The translations under genes were made by a program, and so were the position numbers. Positions 1 through 6,605 of a stretch of 11,294 nucleotides of DNA are shown piece by piece. The notes under the pieces are model-generated. The model was given only the letters and a program-made list of their open reading frames with translations. It did no database searches and was not told the origin of the DNA. Source of the DNA: Flavobacteriales bacterium UBA3442 (lineage in GTDB: Bacteria > Bacteroidota > Bacteroidia > Flavobacteriales > Schleiferiaceae); the NCBI GenBank assembly GCA_002378565.1, contig DFSH01000026.1:1-11294 (forward strand). The letters run 5' to 3'. How positions within the stretch are numbered: the first letter of the stretch is position 1; each line of letters opens with the position of its first letter.

Positions 1-7
1 ACCTGAT

Positions 8-433
8 ATGGCATCGATTGACGACATCACTGCAGACATTGTTGAGGACTTTGAGGTCTTTGACAACTGGATGGACAAGTATGAGTTCATCATTGACATG
101 AGCAAGTCCCTTGCCCCGATGCCTGCAGAGAAAAAACAAGACATCAACTTGATCAAGGGCTGTCAATCACAAGTATGGCTTGATGTGCAGCTGGATGACA
201 AGGGCTTGATGCTTTGCCATGCTGATGCGGACGCCATCATCACCAAGGGCATGATTGCCTTGCTGCTGAAACCCGTTCAAGGCCAGAAGCCTGCCGATGT
301 GGCCGCATGCACCTACGATTTTCTCACAACAATAGGCCTGAGTCAGCACCTGTCGCCCACCCGGGCCAATGGTTTGCTGAGCATGGTCAAACAAATCCGG
401 ATGTATGGCATTGCCATGCAAGCCACCTCCTGA
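8..433 (+). CDS. sufE: SufE family cysteine desulfurase-activating sulfur acceptor
   Basis: SufE takes persulfide sulfur from the cysteine desulfurase SufS and passes it to the SufBCD scaffold during iron-sulfur cluster assembly in the cytoplasm. The 141-residue product has the usual family length. The motif LIKGCQSQVWL at about residues 48-58 places the sulfur-accepting cysteine at Cys52, matching Cys51 of E. coli SufE. The C-terminal part, with LSPTRANGLLSMV at about residues 115-127, is also typical of the family. The ATG at 8 lies one base after a TGA (4-6) in another frame, which may be the stop of an upstream gene, perhaps sufS; that is inference. The next gene starts two bases after this stop, so the genes are very likely co-transcribed. 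The family call is secure. The paralogue CsdE is the only real alternative, and the SUF-type neighbours argue against it. Confidence 0.95.
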   Translation: MASIDDITADIVEDFEVFDNWMDKYEFIIDMSKSLAPMPAEKKQDINLIKGCQSQVWLDVQLDDKGLMLCHADADAIITKGMIALLLKPVQGQKPADVAACTYDFLTTIGLSQHLSPTRANGLLSMVKQIRMYGIAMQATS

Positions 434-435
434 CC

Positions 436-756
436 ATGAAAGACGAACAAATGCAAAGCCTTGGTGATCAAACCATTGATGTGCTAAAAAACATCTTTGA
501 CCCAGAAATACCTGTGGATATTTACCAATTAGGGCTGATCTATGATGTGCAAGTATCTGAGGATGCTGACATCCATATTTTGATGACCCTCACCTCGCCT
601 AACTGCCCCGTGGCAGAGTCCATGCCTGAGGAGGTGAAACAGCGAGTTGCCAGCCTGCCTGACGCTAAAGAGGTAGAGGTAGAGATCACCTTTGATCCCC
701 CGTGGACCAAGGACATGATGAGTGAGGAAGCCCGCCTTGAATTAGGCATGTTATAA
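436..756 (+). CDS. DUF59/MIP18-family SUF-associated Fe-S assembly protein (SufT-like)
   Basis: This small cytoplasmic protein of 106 residues belongs to the DUF59 (MIP18/PaaD-like) family, whose members help maturation of Fe-S proteins. Visible family signatures are FDPEIPVDIYQLGLIYDV (residues 21-38), TSPNCPVAESM (53-63, with the conserved Cys57) and DPPWTKDMMSEEARLELG (87-104). The arrangement matches the single-domain SUF-associated subgroup found beside SUF genes in Bacteroidota. The start chosen is the ATG at 436, two bases after the sufE stop; Met6 at 451 is an alternative. The frame is open further upstream to 307, but that part overlaps sufE and carries no family similarity. The exact biochemical role, carrier or targeting factor, is not settled for this subgroup. 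The family call is firm, and the operon role follows from context. Confidence 0.93.
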   Translation: MKDEQMQSLGDQTIDVLKNIFDPEIPVDIYQLGLIYDVQVSEDADIHILMTLTSPNCPVAESMPEEVKQRVASLPDAKEVEVEITFDPPWTKDMMSEEARLELGML

Positions 757-763
757 AGACACC

Positions 764-1270
764 ATGGCAGAAGAAATCATCAATCGCATCGCTCAATCAA
801 ACCTCATGGTCTTTGACTTAGAGGAACTGTGGCCTGTTGGTGGCCTGCAAGTCTTTGCTTTATCCCCCCTGGCAACCGATGGCCTTTTTCGCGAAAAAGC
901 GGTTCGCCAATCCCTGGATGACATGGATTTGTCCGCTTATGCGGGCCAAGTGGTCTGCATTGAGGGGGCTCAGGACTACATTGTTCCCCAGTGGCTCTGG
1001 CCCATGCTGTCTCATGCCTTGGCTCATGCCAAATTCATTGGCGAGGGCGCAGATGTCATGAGTCAGTACTACACCCATGCCCTGCAAGCCATGGAGCTCA
1101 GCCCCTACCAGGACAAAAAGGTTCTGCTCAAGGGATGTGCCGCGGTGGCGGTGCCACCCTCTGCCTACCTGCAAGCCGCTGCTCAATTAGAAGGCGTAGC
1201 CAGCAAGTTGATGTATGGCGAGGCCTGCTCCAATGTGCCAATTTTCAAGGCGCTGGCCAAAGGGAAATAG
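764..1270 (+). CDS. DUF2480 family protein, last gene of the SUF operon
   Basis: The 168-residue soluble protein has no signal peptide or membrane segment. I recognise it as DUF2480, a family of unknown function known mainly from Bacteroidota and often found near SUF genes. Family-like stretches are the N-terminal IINRIAQSNLMVFDLEELWP (residues 5-24), DYIVPQWLW (71-79), KKVLLKGCAAVAVPPSAY (118-135) and the C-terminal LMYGEACSNVPIFK (149-162). Cys125 and Cys155 sit in these best-conserved stretches and could bind a metal or cluster, or undergo redox chemistry; that is inference. It starts seven bases after the DUF59 gene and ends the co-directional cluster. A role in Fe-S assembly or repair rests on gene neighbourhood alone. 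Confidence 0.88.
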   Translation: MAEEIINRIAQSNLMVFDLEELWPVGGLQVFALSPLATDGLFREKAVRQSLDDMDLSAYAGQVVCIEGAQDYIVPQWLWPMLSHALAHAKFIGEGADVMSQYYTHALQAMELSPYQDKKVLLKGCAAVAVPPSAYLQAAAQLEGVASKLMYGEACSNVPIFKALAKGK

Positions 1271-1271
1271 G

Positions 1272-1291
1272 TGCAAATAGGTTGATTTGCA
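1272..1291. repeat. Perfect 7-bp inverted repeat upstream of the S46 peptidase gene
   Basis: TGCAAAT (1272-1278) and ATTTGCA (1285-1291) are exact reverse complements separated by six bases, in the 54-bp gap between the DUF2480 and peptidase genes. The right arm contains TTTGC. With the preceding bases it reads TTGATTTGC (1282-1290), one base off the Bacteroidota -7 consensus TAnnTTTG. The repeat could be an operator overlapping a promoter or a weak RNA hairpin. No U-tract follows, so it is not a standard terminator. Confidence 0.45.
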
Positions 1292-1324
1292 TGACCTTGA
1301 GGTGAGCCTTACCTTCGCCCCCTT

Positions 1325-3466
1325 ATGAAAAGAATCATTGCCACCCTCCTCGTAGCTATCATGCTCGTCCCCACAGCTTCCCTCACTGCAGGTGAAGGCA
1401 TGTGGATTCCGCTTCTCATGAAGAAGCTCAACTACAAAGACATGCGAAAAGCTGGTCTCAAGCTGTCGGTGAAAGACATGTACTCGGTTAACCACGGCAG
1501 CCTCAAGGATGCAATTGTTTCGCTTAACGGCGGCAGCTGCACAGCTGAAATCATTTCCTCAAAAGGTCTCCTACTCACTAACCACCACTGTGGTTTTGAT
1601 GCCATTCGCAGCCACTCAACAGTGGAGGACAATTACTTGGAGGATGGTTTTTGGGCCATGAACATGAGTGAAGAATTGCCCAATCCCGGCATGTTTGTCT
1701 CCTTTTTGATTCGCATGGAAGATGTGACCAAGGAGATCAACAAGGTTCTCACCGATGACATGTCTGAATCAGAGCGTTCCAAGGCAGCTTCAGCTGCGTC
1801 GAAGGCCTTGATTGAAGAGGCAACCAAAGACACGGATTACCGTGCCGATGTGGAGACCTTCTACCACGGGAATGAGTTTTACCTCTTTGTTTATCAGCGT
1901 TACACAGATATTCGCATGGTGGGAGCTCCCCCCAGCAGCATTGGCAAATTCGGTGGTGACACCGACAACTGGATGTGGCCTCGTCACACCGGTGATTTCT
2001 CCATGTTCCGCGTGTACGCTGACAAAAAGAACCAACCTGCCGACTACAGTGCTGACAATGTGCCTTTGAAGCCTAAGCATCACTTGCCCGTGAGCTTGAA
2101 AGGTGTGGAAGATGGTGACTTTGCCATGGTCTGGGGTTACCCGGGAAGCACCGATCGCTACCTCTCTTCTTGGGGCGTGGAGCAGGCTGTAGACCTGCAC
2201 AACCCGACAGTGGTTGACATCCGTGCCGCTAAATTGGCCGTCCTACGCAAGTACATGAATGCTGATGAGACTGTGAAGATCCAGCTGGCATCAAGCTACG
2301 CCCGGACAGCCAACTACTGGAAGTACTATATCGGTCAGACAGAGCAATTGGTCAACAACAACGTGCACAGCAAAAAGACGGCTCTTGAAGCAGACTTCAC
2401 TATGTGGGTCAATGCAAAGCCTGCCCGTCAGGCAAAATATGGTGAGACCCTCAAGCTGATGGAAGACTACTATGCCGCCACTGACAAGGGCGTTAAGAAC
2501 AATGTCTATTTGATGGAGGCTGTGGTTCGTGGCCCATCCGCCGCACTGTTTGCTTACCGCATGGCATCTGCCCTGAAGCGAGGCATAAGCGATCAAGCGA
2601 TGATGGATCGCATGTCGCGTGCTTTGAAAGACCAGGCAACTGAGCATTTCTCCACCTTCCACGCAGAGTCTGACAGAGACCTCATGGCCGTCCTATGGGA
2701 GATGTACGCCAACAACGTGCCCCGTGACCAGCTGCCTGCATTTATTTCAGATGTAGCAGCCTCAGGTGAAGGCTTCATCAATTTTGCAGATGTTATTTAT
2801 GAAGAAAGCATTTTCATGTCAGAGGAACGCTTTACGGAATTCCTTGCATCCCCAGACAGCGCCATTTTAGCGGACGACCCCTTGACGAAAGTTGCAGACG
2901 GATTCCGCGAGGCATACTTTGGTTCTCGCGATGAGGCTTTGGAAAACAGCCAAGCAAGGGCTTACCGCCTGTGGACCGCTGGCGTTCGTGAGATGATGCC
3001 TGACCACAATTGGTCAGCAGATGCCAACAGCACCATGCGCATGACGTATGGCCATGTGGGGTCTTATGTGCCAAAGGACGGCGTCATCTACAATCACTAC
3101 ACAACACTGGAAGGTGTCATGGAAAAGGAAGATCCAAACAATCCAGAGTTTGTGGTGCCCCCTCGTTTGAAGGAATTGTACAACGCGAAGGACTACGGTC
3201 GCTACGCCGATAAAAATGGTAACCTGCCTATCGGTGTCATTTCTGGCAATGACATCACGGGTGGCAACTCGGGTTCCCCATTGATCAACGCTAAGGGCGA
3301 GCTGATTGGCTGTGCCTTTGACGGCAACTGGGAGTCTATGAGTGGTGACATTTTCTTTGAGGACGAGCTGCAGCGCTGCATTTCTGTAGACGTTCGCTAC
3401 ATCCTATTTGTGATTGACAAGTACGCCGGTGCCGGTCACTTGGTTGATGAGATGACTTTGCGGTAG
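1325..3466 (+). CDS. S46 family dipeptidyl-peptidase, DPP7-like
   Basis: This is an exported serine exopeptidase that removes dipeptides from oligopeptide N-termini, normally in the periplasm, where it feeds amino-acid catabolism. The 713 residues match the usual length of about 710-720. A signal peptide (residues 1 to about 22, ending near SLTA) precedes GEGMW, where mature family members begin. The chymotrypsin-like triad appears as LTNHHCG (His88), RHTGDFS (Asp224) and TGGNSGSP (Ser649). The position 18 residues after the serine sets P1 preference in the family. It is Arg673 in P. gingivalis DPP11 (Asp/Glu specific) and here is Gly667, in AFDGNWE, so a DPP7-like preference for hydrophobic P1 residues is predicted. 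The C-terminus, ISVDVRYILFVIDKYAGAG, is also typical. The gene stands alone, with a possible operator upstream, and converges on parB. Confidence 0.95.
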   Translation: MKRIIATLLVAIMLVPTASLTAGEGMWIPLLMKKLNYKDMRKAGLKLSVKDMYSVNHGSLKDAIVSLNGGSCTAEIISSKGLLLTNHHCGFDAIRSHSTVEDNYLEDGFWAMNMSEELPNPGMFVSFLIRMEDVTKEINKVLTDDMSESERSKAASAASKALIEEATKDTDYRADVETFYHGNEFYLFVYQRYTDIRMVGAPPSSIGKFGGDTDNWMWPRHTGDFSMFRVYADKKNQPADYSADNVPLKPKHHLPVSLKGVEDGDFAMVWGYPGSTDRYLSSWGVEQAVDLHNPTVVDIRAAKLAVLRKYMNADETVKIQLASSYARTANYWKYYIGQTEQLVNNNVHSKKTALEADFTMWVNAKPARQAKYGETLKLMEDYYAATDKGVKNNVYLMEAVVRGPSAALFAYRMASALKRGISDQAMMDRMSRALKDQATEHFSTFHAESDRDLMAVLWEMYANNVPRDQLPAFISDVAASGEGFINFADVIYEESIFMSEERFTEFLASPDSAILADDPLTKVADGFREAYFGSRDEALENSQARAYRLWTAGVREMMPDHNWSADANSTMRMTYGHVGSYVPKDGVIYNHYTTLEGVMEKEDPNNPEFVVPPRLKELYNAKDYGRYADKNGNLPIGVISGNDITGGNSGSPLINAKGELIGCAFDGNWESMSGDIFFEDELQRCISVDVRYILFVIDKYAGAGHLVDEMTLR

Positions 3467-3555
3467 ACCGACGAAGCCATAGCGCTGGATGGCATCATTC
3501 ATGAGTCAGTTGAGCCAGTTTTATTGCCCCCAGGGATATAGATCTGTTTGAGGGC
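3467..3555. other. Convergent intergenic gap between the S46 peptidase gene and parB
   Basis: Both flanking genes end here (89 bp). A short inverted repeat, GCCAT (3476-3480) and ATGGC (3489-3493), could form a small hairpin just after the peptidase stop. It lacks an adjacent T-run on either strand, so it does not qualify as a clear intrinsic terminator. Nothing else is recognisable. Confidence 0.3.
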
Positions 3556-4425
3556 TTAACCCTTGAGCTTGTCAAGTGCAGACTGCAAGGCGGCTTTGTC
3601 TTTGAACTGAAGCACAATGGAGCCATTGCCTTTAGCTGACATGGTGACCTTAGCCTGAAGGCCTAGGGCAGATTCAAAAACTTTAGCGGCTTTGAGGTTG
3701 TTCTTGGGTTTTGCAGAGACTTGCTTGCTAGAACTACCCTTGCTTTTCACAGCGGACTCCATTTGTCGCACGCTCCAGTCACCTTTCAAGCAAGCCAGGT
3801 ACAAGGCCTCTTGCACAGTTGAGTCATTCAAGCCAACCAAGGCACGCGCATGCCCCATGCTGATGGCGCGATCTCGTAACCCGGCTTGAACCAAGGAGGG
3901 AAGCTTCATCAGCCCTAAGTGGTTGGCCACCGAGGAGCGGTTCACCCCAACCCTTTCCGACACGCGTTGCTGGGTCAAATCACAGTCATCCATCAAGCGC
4001 TGGTAGGACAATGCCACCTCAATGGGGTCAAGGTTTTGCCGTTGAATGTTTTCCACCAAAGCCATTTCCAAGACAGCTTGGTCATCCGCAAAGCGGACGT
4101 AGACCGGAAGTTGTTTGAGGCCAGCACGCTTGGCTGCACGGTAACGTCGTTCGCCAGAGATGATCTGGTAGGCGCCGGGCTCCATCTGTCTGACGGTGAT
4201 AGGCTGAACCAGCCCAACGGATTGAATCGAAGCGGTCAATGCCTGCAGCCCTTCTTCTGAAAAAACAGTGCGGGGTTGATCGGGGTTAGCAGCAATCTGT
4301 GTGACGTCAACCATGAAGACTCCACCAGCCAAAGCTTTTGCTTTCGGATCTTTTGCAGAGGTCACTGTGTGGTCTTTGAGCAAGGCTGAAAGACCTCTTC
4401 CCATAGCGGGTTTCCTGATTGACAT
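3556..4425 (-). CDS. parB: ParB chromosome-partitioning protein (CTP-dependent parS-binding clamp)
   Basis: ParB loads at parS sites, spreads along DNA as a CTP-gated clamp and works with the ATPase ParA and with SMC in origin segregation. The 289-residue product has the family order. MGRGLSALL (residues 8-16) is the typical N-terminal ParA-contact peptide. The N-terminal domain has NPDQPR (47-52), GLVQPITVR (71-79) and the CTP-binding GERRYRAAKRAG (91-102). ENIQRQNLDPIE (125-136) follows, then a helix-turn-helix near 150-176 (TQQRVSERVGVNRSSVANHL), GHARALVGL (191-199), a basic Ser/Lys-rich linker (about 227-245) and a C-terminal dimerisation domain. The start chosen at 4425 gives MSIRKPAMGRGL; 4404 is a possible internal start, and the frame is open to 4497 without ParB-like sequence. 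No parA lies upstream, where the divergent lepA is found instead. Chromosomal rather than plasmid origin is likely given the housekeeping neighbours. Confidence 0.93.
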   Translation of the reverse strand: MSIRKPAMGRGLSALLKDHTVTSAKDPKAKALAGGVFMVDVTQIAANPDQPRTVFSEEGLQALTASIQSVGLVQPITVRQMEPGAYQIISGERRYRAAKRAGLKQLPVYVRFADDQAVLEMALVENIQRQNLDPIEVALSYQRLMDDCDLTQQRVSERVGVNRSSVANHLGLMKLPSLVQAGLRDRAISMGHARALVGLNDSTVQEALYLACLKGDWSVRQMESAVKSKGSSSKQVSAKPKNNLKAAKVFESALGLQAKVTMSAKGNGSIVLQFKDKAALQSALDKLKG

Positions 4426-4429
4426 AGGC

Positions 4430-4459
4430 CAAATATCGGCAATATCACTGGCTTTCCAA
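4430..4459 (-). promoter_or_regulatory. Possible parB promoter
   Basis: Read on the minus strand, TTG (4459-4457), 19 bases and GATATTTG (4437-4430) resemble the Bacteroidota pattern TTTG-N17..23-TAnnTTTG, with one mismatch in the -7 box. The box ends four bases before the chosen ATG, so transcription would begin at or next to the start codon. If the ATG at 4404 were used instead, the leader would be about 20 bases. This is by-eye pattern matching only. Confidence 0.3.
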
Positions 4460-4609
4460 GGCCTTATTGAAGGATTTATCCAAGGGATATCACCCATCGC
4501 TAAATGGATAATCTGTTGGCTTTGATGGGCATCTACCGGGAGGTAAATCTCTGCTCGGCATCAATTGCCTGCAAGCATTTGAGCATGGAAAGGTTGCCTT
4601 GTGAGAACG

Positions 4610-4617
4610 TACATTTG
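4610..4617 (+). promoter_or_regulatory. Candidate -7 box for lepA (TAcaTTTG)
   Basis: TACATTTG matches the Bacteroidota sigma-A -7 consensus TAnnTTTG exactly and is followed by C. It ends six bases before the lepA ATG, so the mRNA would be nearly leaderless. The partner -33 element is poor: TTG at 4594-4596 is only 13 bases away, while TTTG at 4578-4581 is 28 away, and neither is usual spacing. The rest of the 198-bp parB-lepA gap shows an 8-bp palindrome, AAGGCCTT (4458-4465), and nothing else clear. Confidence 0.4.
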
Positions 4618-4623
4618 CGTCCC

Positions 4624-6420
4624 ATGAAGGACCTCAGAAATTTTTGCATCATTGCGCACATTGACCACGGTAAAAGCACCCTGGCTGATCGCTTGTTGGA
4701 TGTCACATCAGCGGTGACTGTTCGTGAGCAAAAAGCCCAGTTGCTTGACTCCATGGACTTGGAGCGTGAGCGGGGGATCACCATCAAGAGTCATGCGATT
4801 CAGATGGACTACAGCAATGACAAAGGAACCTACAGGATCAATTTGATTGATACCCCGGGGCATGTTGACTTCAGCTATGAAGTGAGTCGATCAATTTCTG
4901 CCTGTGAGGGTGCCTTGCTGGTTGTTGACGCAGCACAAGGCATTCAGGCGCAGACCATTTCAAACTTGTACCTGGCCATTGAGCATGATCTGGAAATCAT
5001 TCCCGTGATGAACAAGGTGGATTTGCCTTCAGCTAACCCGGAGGAAGTGGCTGATCAGATCATCGATTTGCTTGGCTGTAAGCGCGAAGACATCCTGTCT
5101 GTCAGCGCAAAAACGGGCGAAGGGGTTCAGGCCTTGTTGGACAACATTGTGGACAAGGTGCCGGCGCCCAAAGGTGACCCTGACGCGCCACTGCAGGCAT
5201 TGATTTTTGATTCCGTGTACAACTCCTACCGGGGCATTGAAGGCGTTTTCCGCATCATCAATGGCACTTTGAAAAAAGGCCAAAAGGTGAAGTTTATGGC
5301 CACGGAGAAAACCTATTTTGCTGATGAAATTGGTGTGCTTCGCTTGGAAAAGGATCCGGTTGATGTCATGAGTGCAGGAGATGTAGGCTACATCATATCG
5401 GGCATCAAGGAAGCAAAAGAAGTGAAAGTAGGTGACACGATCACCACGGTGGAAGGTGGCGCGACAGAGGCCATTTCAGGCTTCGAAGAAGTGAAGCCTA
5501 TGGTCTTTGCAGGTATCTACCCGGTGGTGACAGAAGAATTTGAAGAACTTCGTGCATCCCTTGAGAAATTGCAGCTCAACGATGCAAGTTTGACCTTTGA
5601 AGCAGAAACCTCTGCAGCATTAGGCTTTGGTTTTCGCTGTGGATTCTTAGGGATGCTTCACATGGAGATCATTCAAGAGCGATTGGAGCGAGAATTTGGC
5701 ATGTCCTGCATCACCACGGTTCCCAATGTGTCTTACCACGCCTACAGCAAAAAAAACCCCGACACCCTGGTGCTGGTGAACAACCCCACCGATTACCCAG
5801 ATCCATCAGCCTTGGACCATCTTGAAGAGCCCTTCATCAAGGCGCAGATCATCACCAAGAACGACTATGTTGGCGCAGTGATGAAACTCTGCATTGACAA
5901 GCGTGGCACCATCACAGGGCAAAATTATTTGACCCAAGATCGCGTGGAGTTGAGCTTTGAGTTGCCCCTGGCAGAAATTGTCTTTGGCTTCTATGACCGA
6001 TTGAAAACCATTTCACGGGGTTATGCCTCCTTTGACTACCACCCCGTTGGCTACAGGCCCTCGAATTTGGTGAAGGTGGATGTGCTTCTCAATGGTGATC
6101 CCATCGACGCCTTGTCTGCATTGATTCACAAAAGCAGGTCCCATGACATTGGCAAAAGGCTCTGTATCAAACTCAAAGAACTCATCCCTCGCATGCAGTT
6201 TGTGATCGCCATACAGGCAGCCATTGGCGCAAAAATTATTGCCAGGGAAACCTTATCAGCCTTAAGAAAAGACGTCACGGCCAAATGCTATGGTGGTGAC
6301 ATTTCCAGAAAACGCAAGTTGTTGGAAAAGCAGAAGAAAGGTAAGAAGCGCATGCGTCAGCTGGGCAACGTAGAGGTGCCTCAGCAAGCCTTTTTAGCCG
6401 TGCTAAAACTTAACGACTAA
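4624..6420 (+). CDS. lepA: Elongation factor 4 (LepA), ribosome back-translocation GTPase
   Basis: LepA/EF4 is a translational GTPase that acts on stalled or mis-translocated ribosomes and in 30S biogenesis. The 598-residue product has the normal length. GTPase motifs are in order: AHIDHGKST (residues 11-19, P-loop), RGITIKS (50-56, switch I), DTPGH (76-80), NKVD (120-123) and SAK (151-153). The EF-G-like domains follow, then the LepA-specific C-terminal domain with [20 protein letters not shown], which separates it from EF-G and BipA. The start at 4624 gives [18 protein letters not shown], which aligns with the family's usual N-terminus. The open frame upstream to 4504 adds 40 residues without LepA similarity and overlaps the promoter region. 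It is divergent from parB and followed by tRNA-Gln. Confidence 0.97.
   Translation: MKDLRNFCIIAHIDHGKSTLADRLLDVTSAVTVREQKAQLLDSMDLERERGITIKSHAIQMDYSNDKGTYRINLIDTPGHVDFSYEVSRSISACEGALLVVDAAQGIQAQTISNLYLAIEHDLEIIPVMNKVDLPSANPEEVADQIIDLLGCKREDILSVSAKTGEGVQALLDNIVDKVPAPKGDPDAPLQALIFDSVYNSYRGIEGVFRIINGTLKKGQKVKFMATEKTYFADEIGVLRLEKDPVDVMSAGDVGYIISGIKEAKEVKVGDTITTVEGGATEAISGFEEVKPMVFAGIYPVVTEEFEELRASLEKLQLNDASLTFEAETSAALGFGFRCGFLGMLHMEIIQERLEREFGMSCITTVPNVSYHAYSKKNPDTLVLVNNPTDYPDPSALDHLEEPFIKAQIITKNDYVGAVMKLCIDKRGTITGQNYLTQDRVELSFELPLAEIVFGFYDRLKTISRGYASFDYHPVGYRPSNLVKVDVLLNGDPIDALSALIHKSRSHDIGKRLCIKLKELIPRMQFVIAIQAAIGAKIIARETLSALRKDVTAKCYGGDISRKRKLLEKQKKGKKRMRQLGNVEVPQQAFLAVLKLND
6392..6408 (+). 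repeat. 7-bp inverted repeat at the 3' end of lepA
   Basis: TTTTAGC (6392-6398) and GCTAAAA (6402-6408) are exact reverse complements with a three-base spacer, inside the last codons of lepA. TTTTAGC recurs at 6440-6446, where a bulged partner (GCTGAAAA, 6452-6459) allows a second, weaker hairpin. Neither is followed by a U-tract. They may be chance AT-rich repeats or 3'-end structures of the lepA transcript. Confidence 0.25.
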
Positions 6421-6471
6421 AGGGCTTTTGCGATTTGTGTTTTAGCACATGGCTGAAAAACAATTGTGACC

Positions 6472-6479
6472 TAAATTTG
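6472..6479 (+). promoter_or_regulatory. Candidate -7 box for tRNA-Gln (TAaaTTTG)
   Basis: TAAATTTG is an exact match to the Bacteroidota -7 consensus TAnnTTTG and is followed by C, as at lepA. It lies 12 bases before the tRNA 5' end, a sensible distance for a short primary transcript leader removed by RNase P. No good TTTG is seen at the usual -33 spacing. Read-through from lepA (71 bp upstream) could also supply the tRNA. Confidence 0.5.
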
Positions 6480-6491
6480 CGCTCCCATTGA

Positions 6492-6566
6492 TGCCCTATC
6501 GTCTAATTGGCAGGACAGCGGTTTTTGGTACCGTCAGTCAAGGTTCGAGTCCTTGTGGGGCAACCA
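6492..6566 (+). tRNA. tRNA-Gln (anticodon UUG) with encoded CCA
   Basis: The cloverleaf folds fully. The acceptor stem is TGCCCTA (6492-6498) paired with TGGGGCA, followed by discriminator A and genomically encoded CCA (6564-6566). The D-stem is GTC/GAC. The anticodon stem GCGGT/ACCGT encloses the seven-base loop TTTTGGT, giving anticodon UUG for CAA codons (CAG by wobble). The variable loop is four bases, and the T-arm is CAAGG-TTCGAGT-CCTTG. The weak U1-A72 first pair is typical of bacterial tRNA-Gln. No intron or odd loop is seen. Confidence 0.97.
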
Positions 6567-6572
6567 TCAATG

Positions 6573-6600
6573 AAAGCCGTGCGAAAGCACGGCTTTTTTT
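6573..6600 (+). terminator. Intrinsic terminator after tRNA-Gln
   Basis: AAAGCCGTGC (6573-6582) and GCACGGCTTT (6587-6596) form a perfect ten-pair stem closed by a GAAA tetraloop of the GNRA type. Seven Ts (6594-6600) follow. It begins six bases after the tRNA CCA. On the minus strand the hairpin lies just after the stop of the convergent membrane-protein gene, but there only TTT follows the GC-rich stem, so termination in that direction would be weaker. Confidence 0.93.
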
Positions 6601-6605
6601 ATGCG

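Noticed and set aside
307..435. Upstream extension of the DUF59 frame into sufE
   Set aside because: It overlaps sufE in another frame, has no family similarity, and the ATG at 436 sits directly after the sufE stop.
1790..2200. 136-codon open frame on the minus strand inside the S46 peptidase gene
   Set aside because: It is antisense to a clearly coding, motif-rich gene and shows no domain; it is a shadow frame.
3476..3493. GCCAT/ATGGC hairpin after the peptidase gene as an intrinsic terminator
   Set aside because: The stem is only five pairs and no T-run follows on either strand.
3919..4260. 113-codon plus-strand frame opposite parB
   Set aside because: It lies antisense to the conserved ParB domain and has no recognisable motif.
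4426..4497. 24-codon in-frame extension of parB to 4497
   Set aside because: It is Trp/Ile/Pro-rich and unlike ParB N-termini; MSIRKPAMGRGL at 4425 is the usual type of start.
4504..4623. 40-codon in-frame N-terminal extension of lepA from an ATG at 4504
   Set aside because: The extra residues have no LepA similarity, the normal family N-terminus begins at 4624, and the region contains a consensus -7 box.
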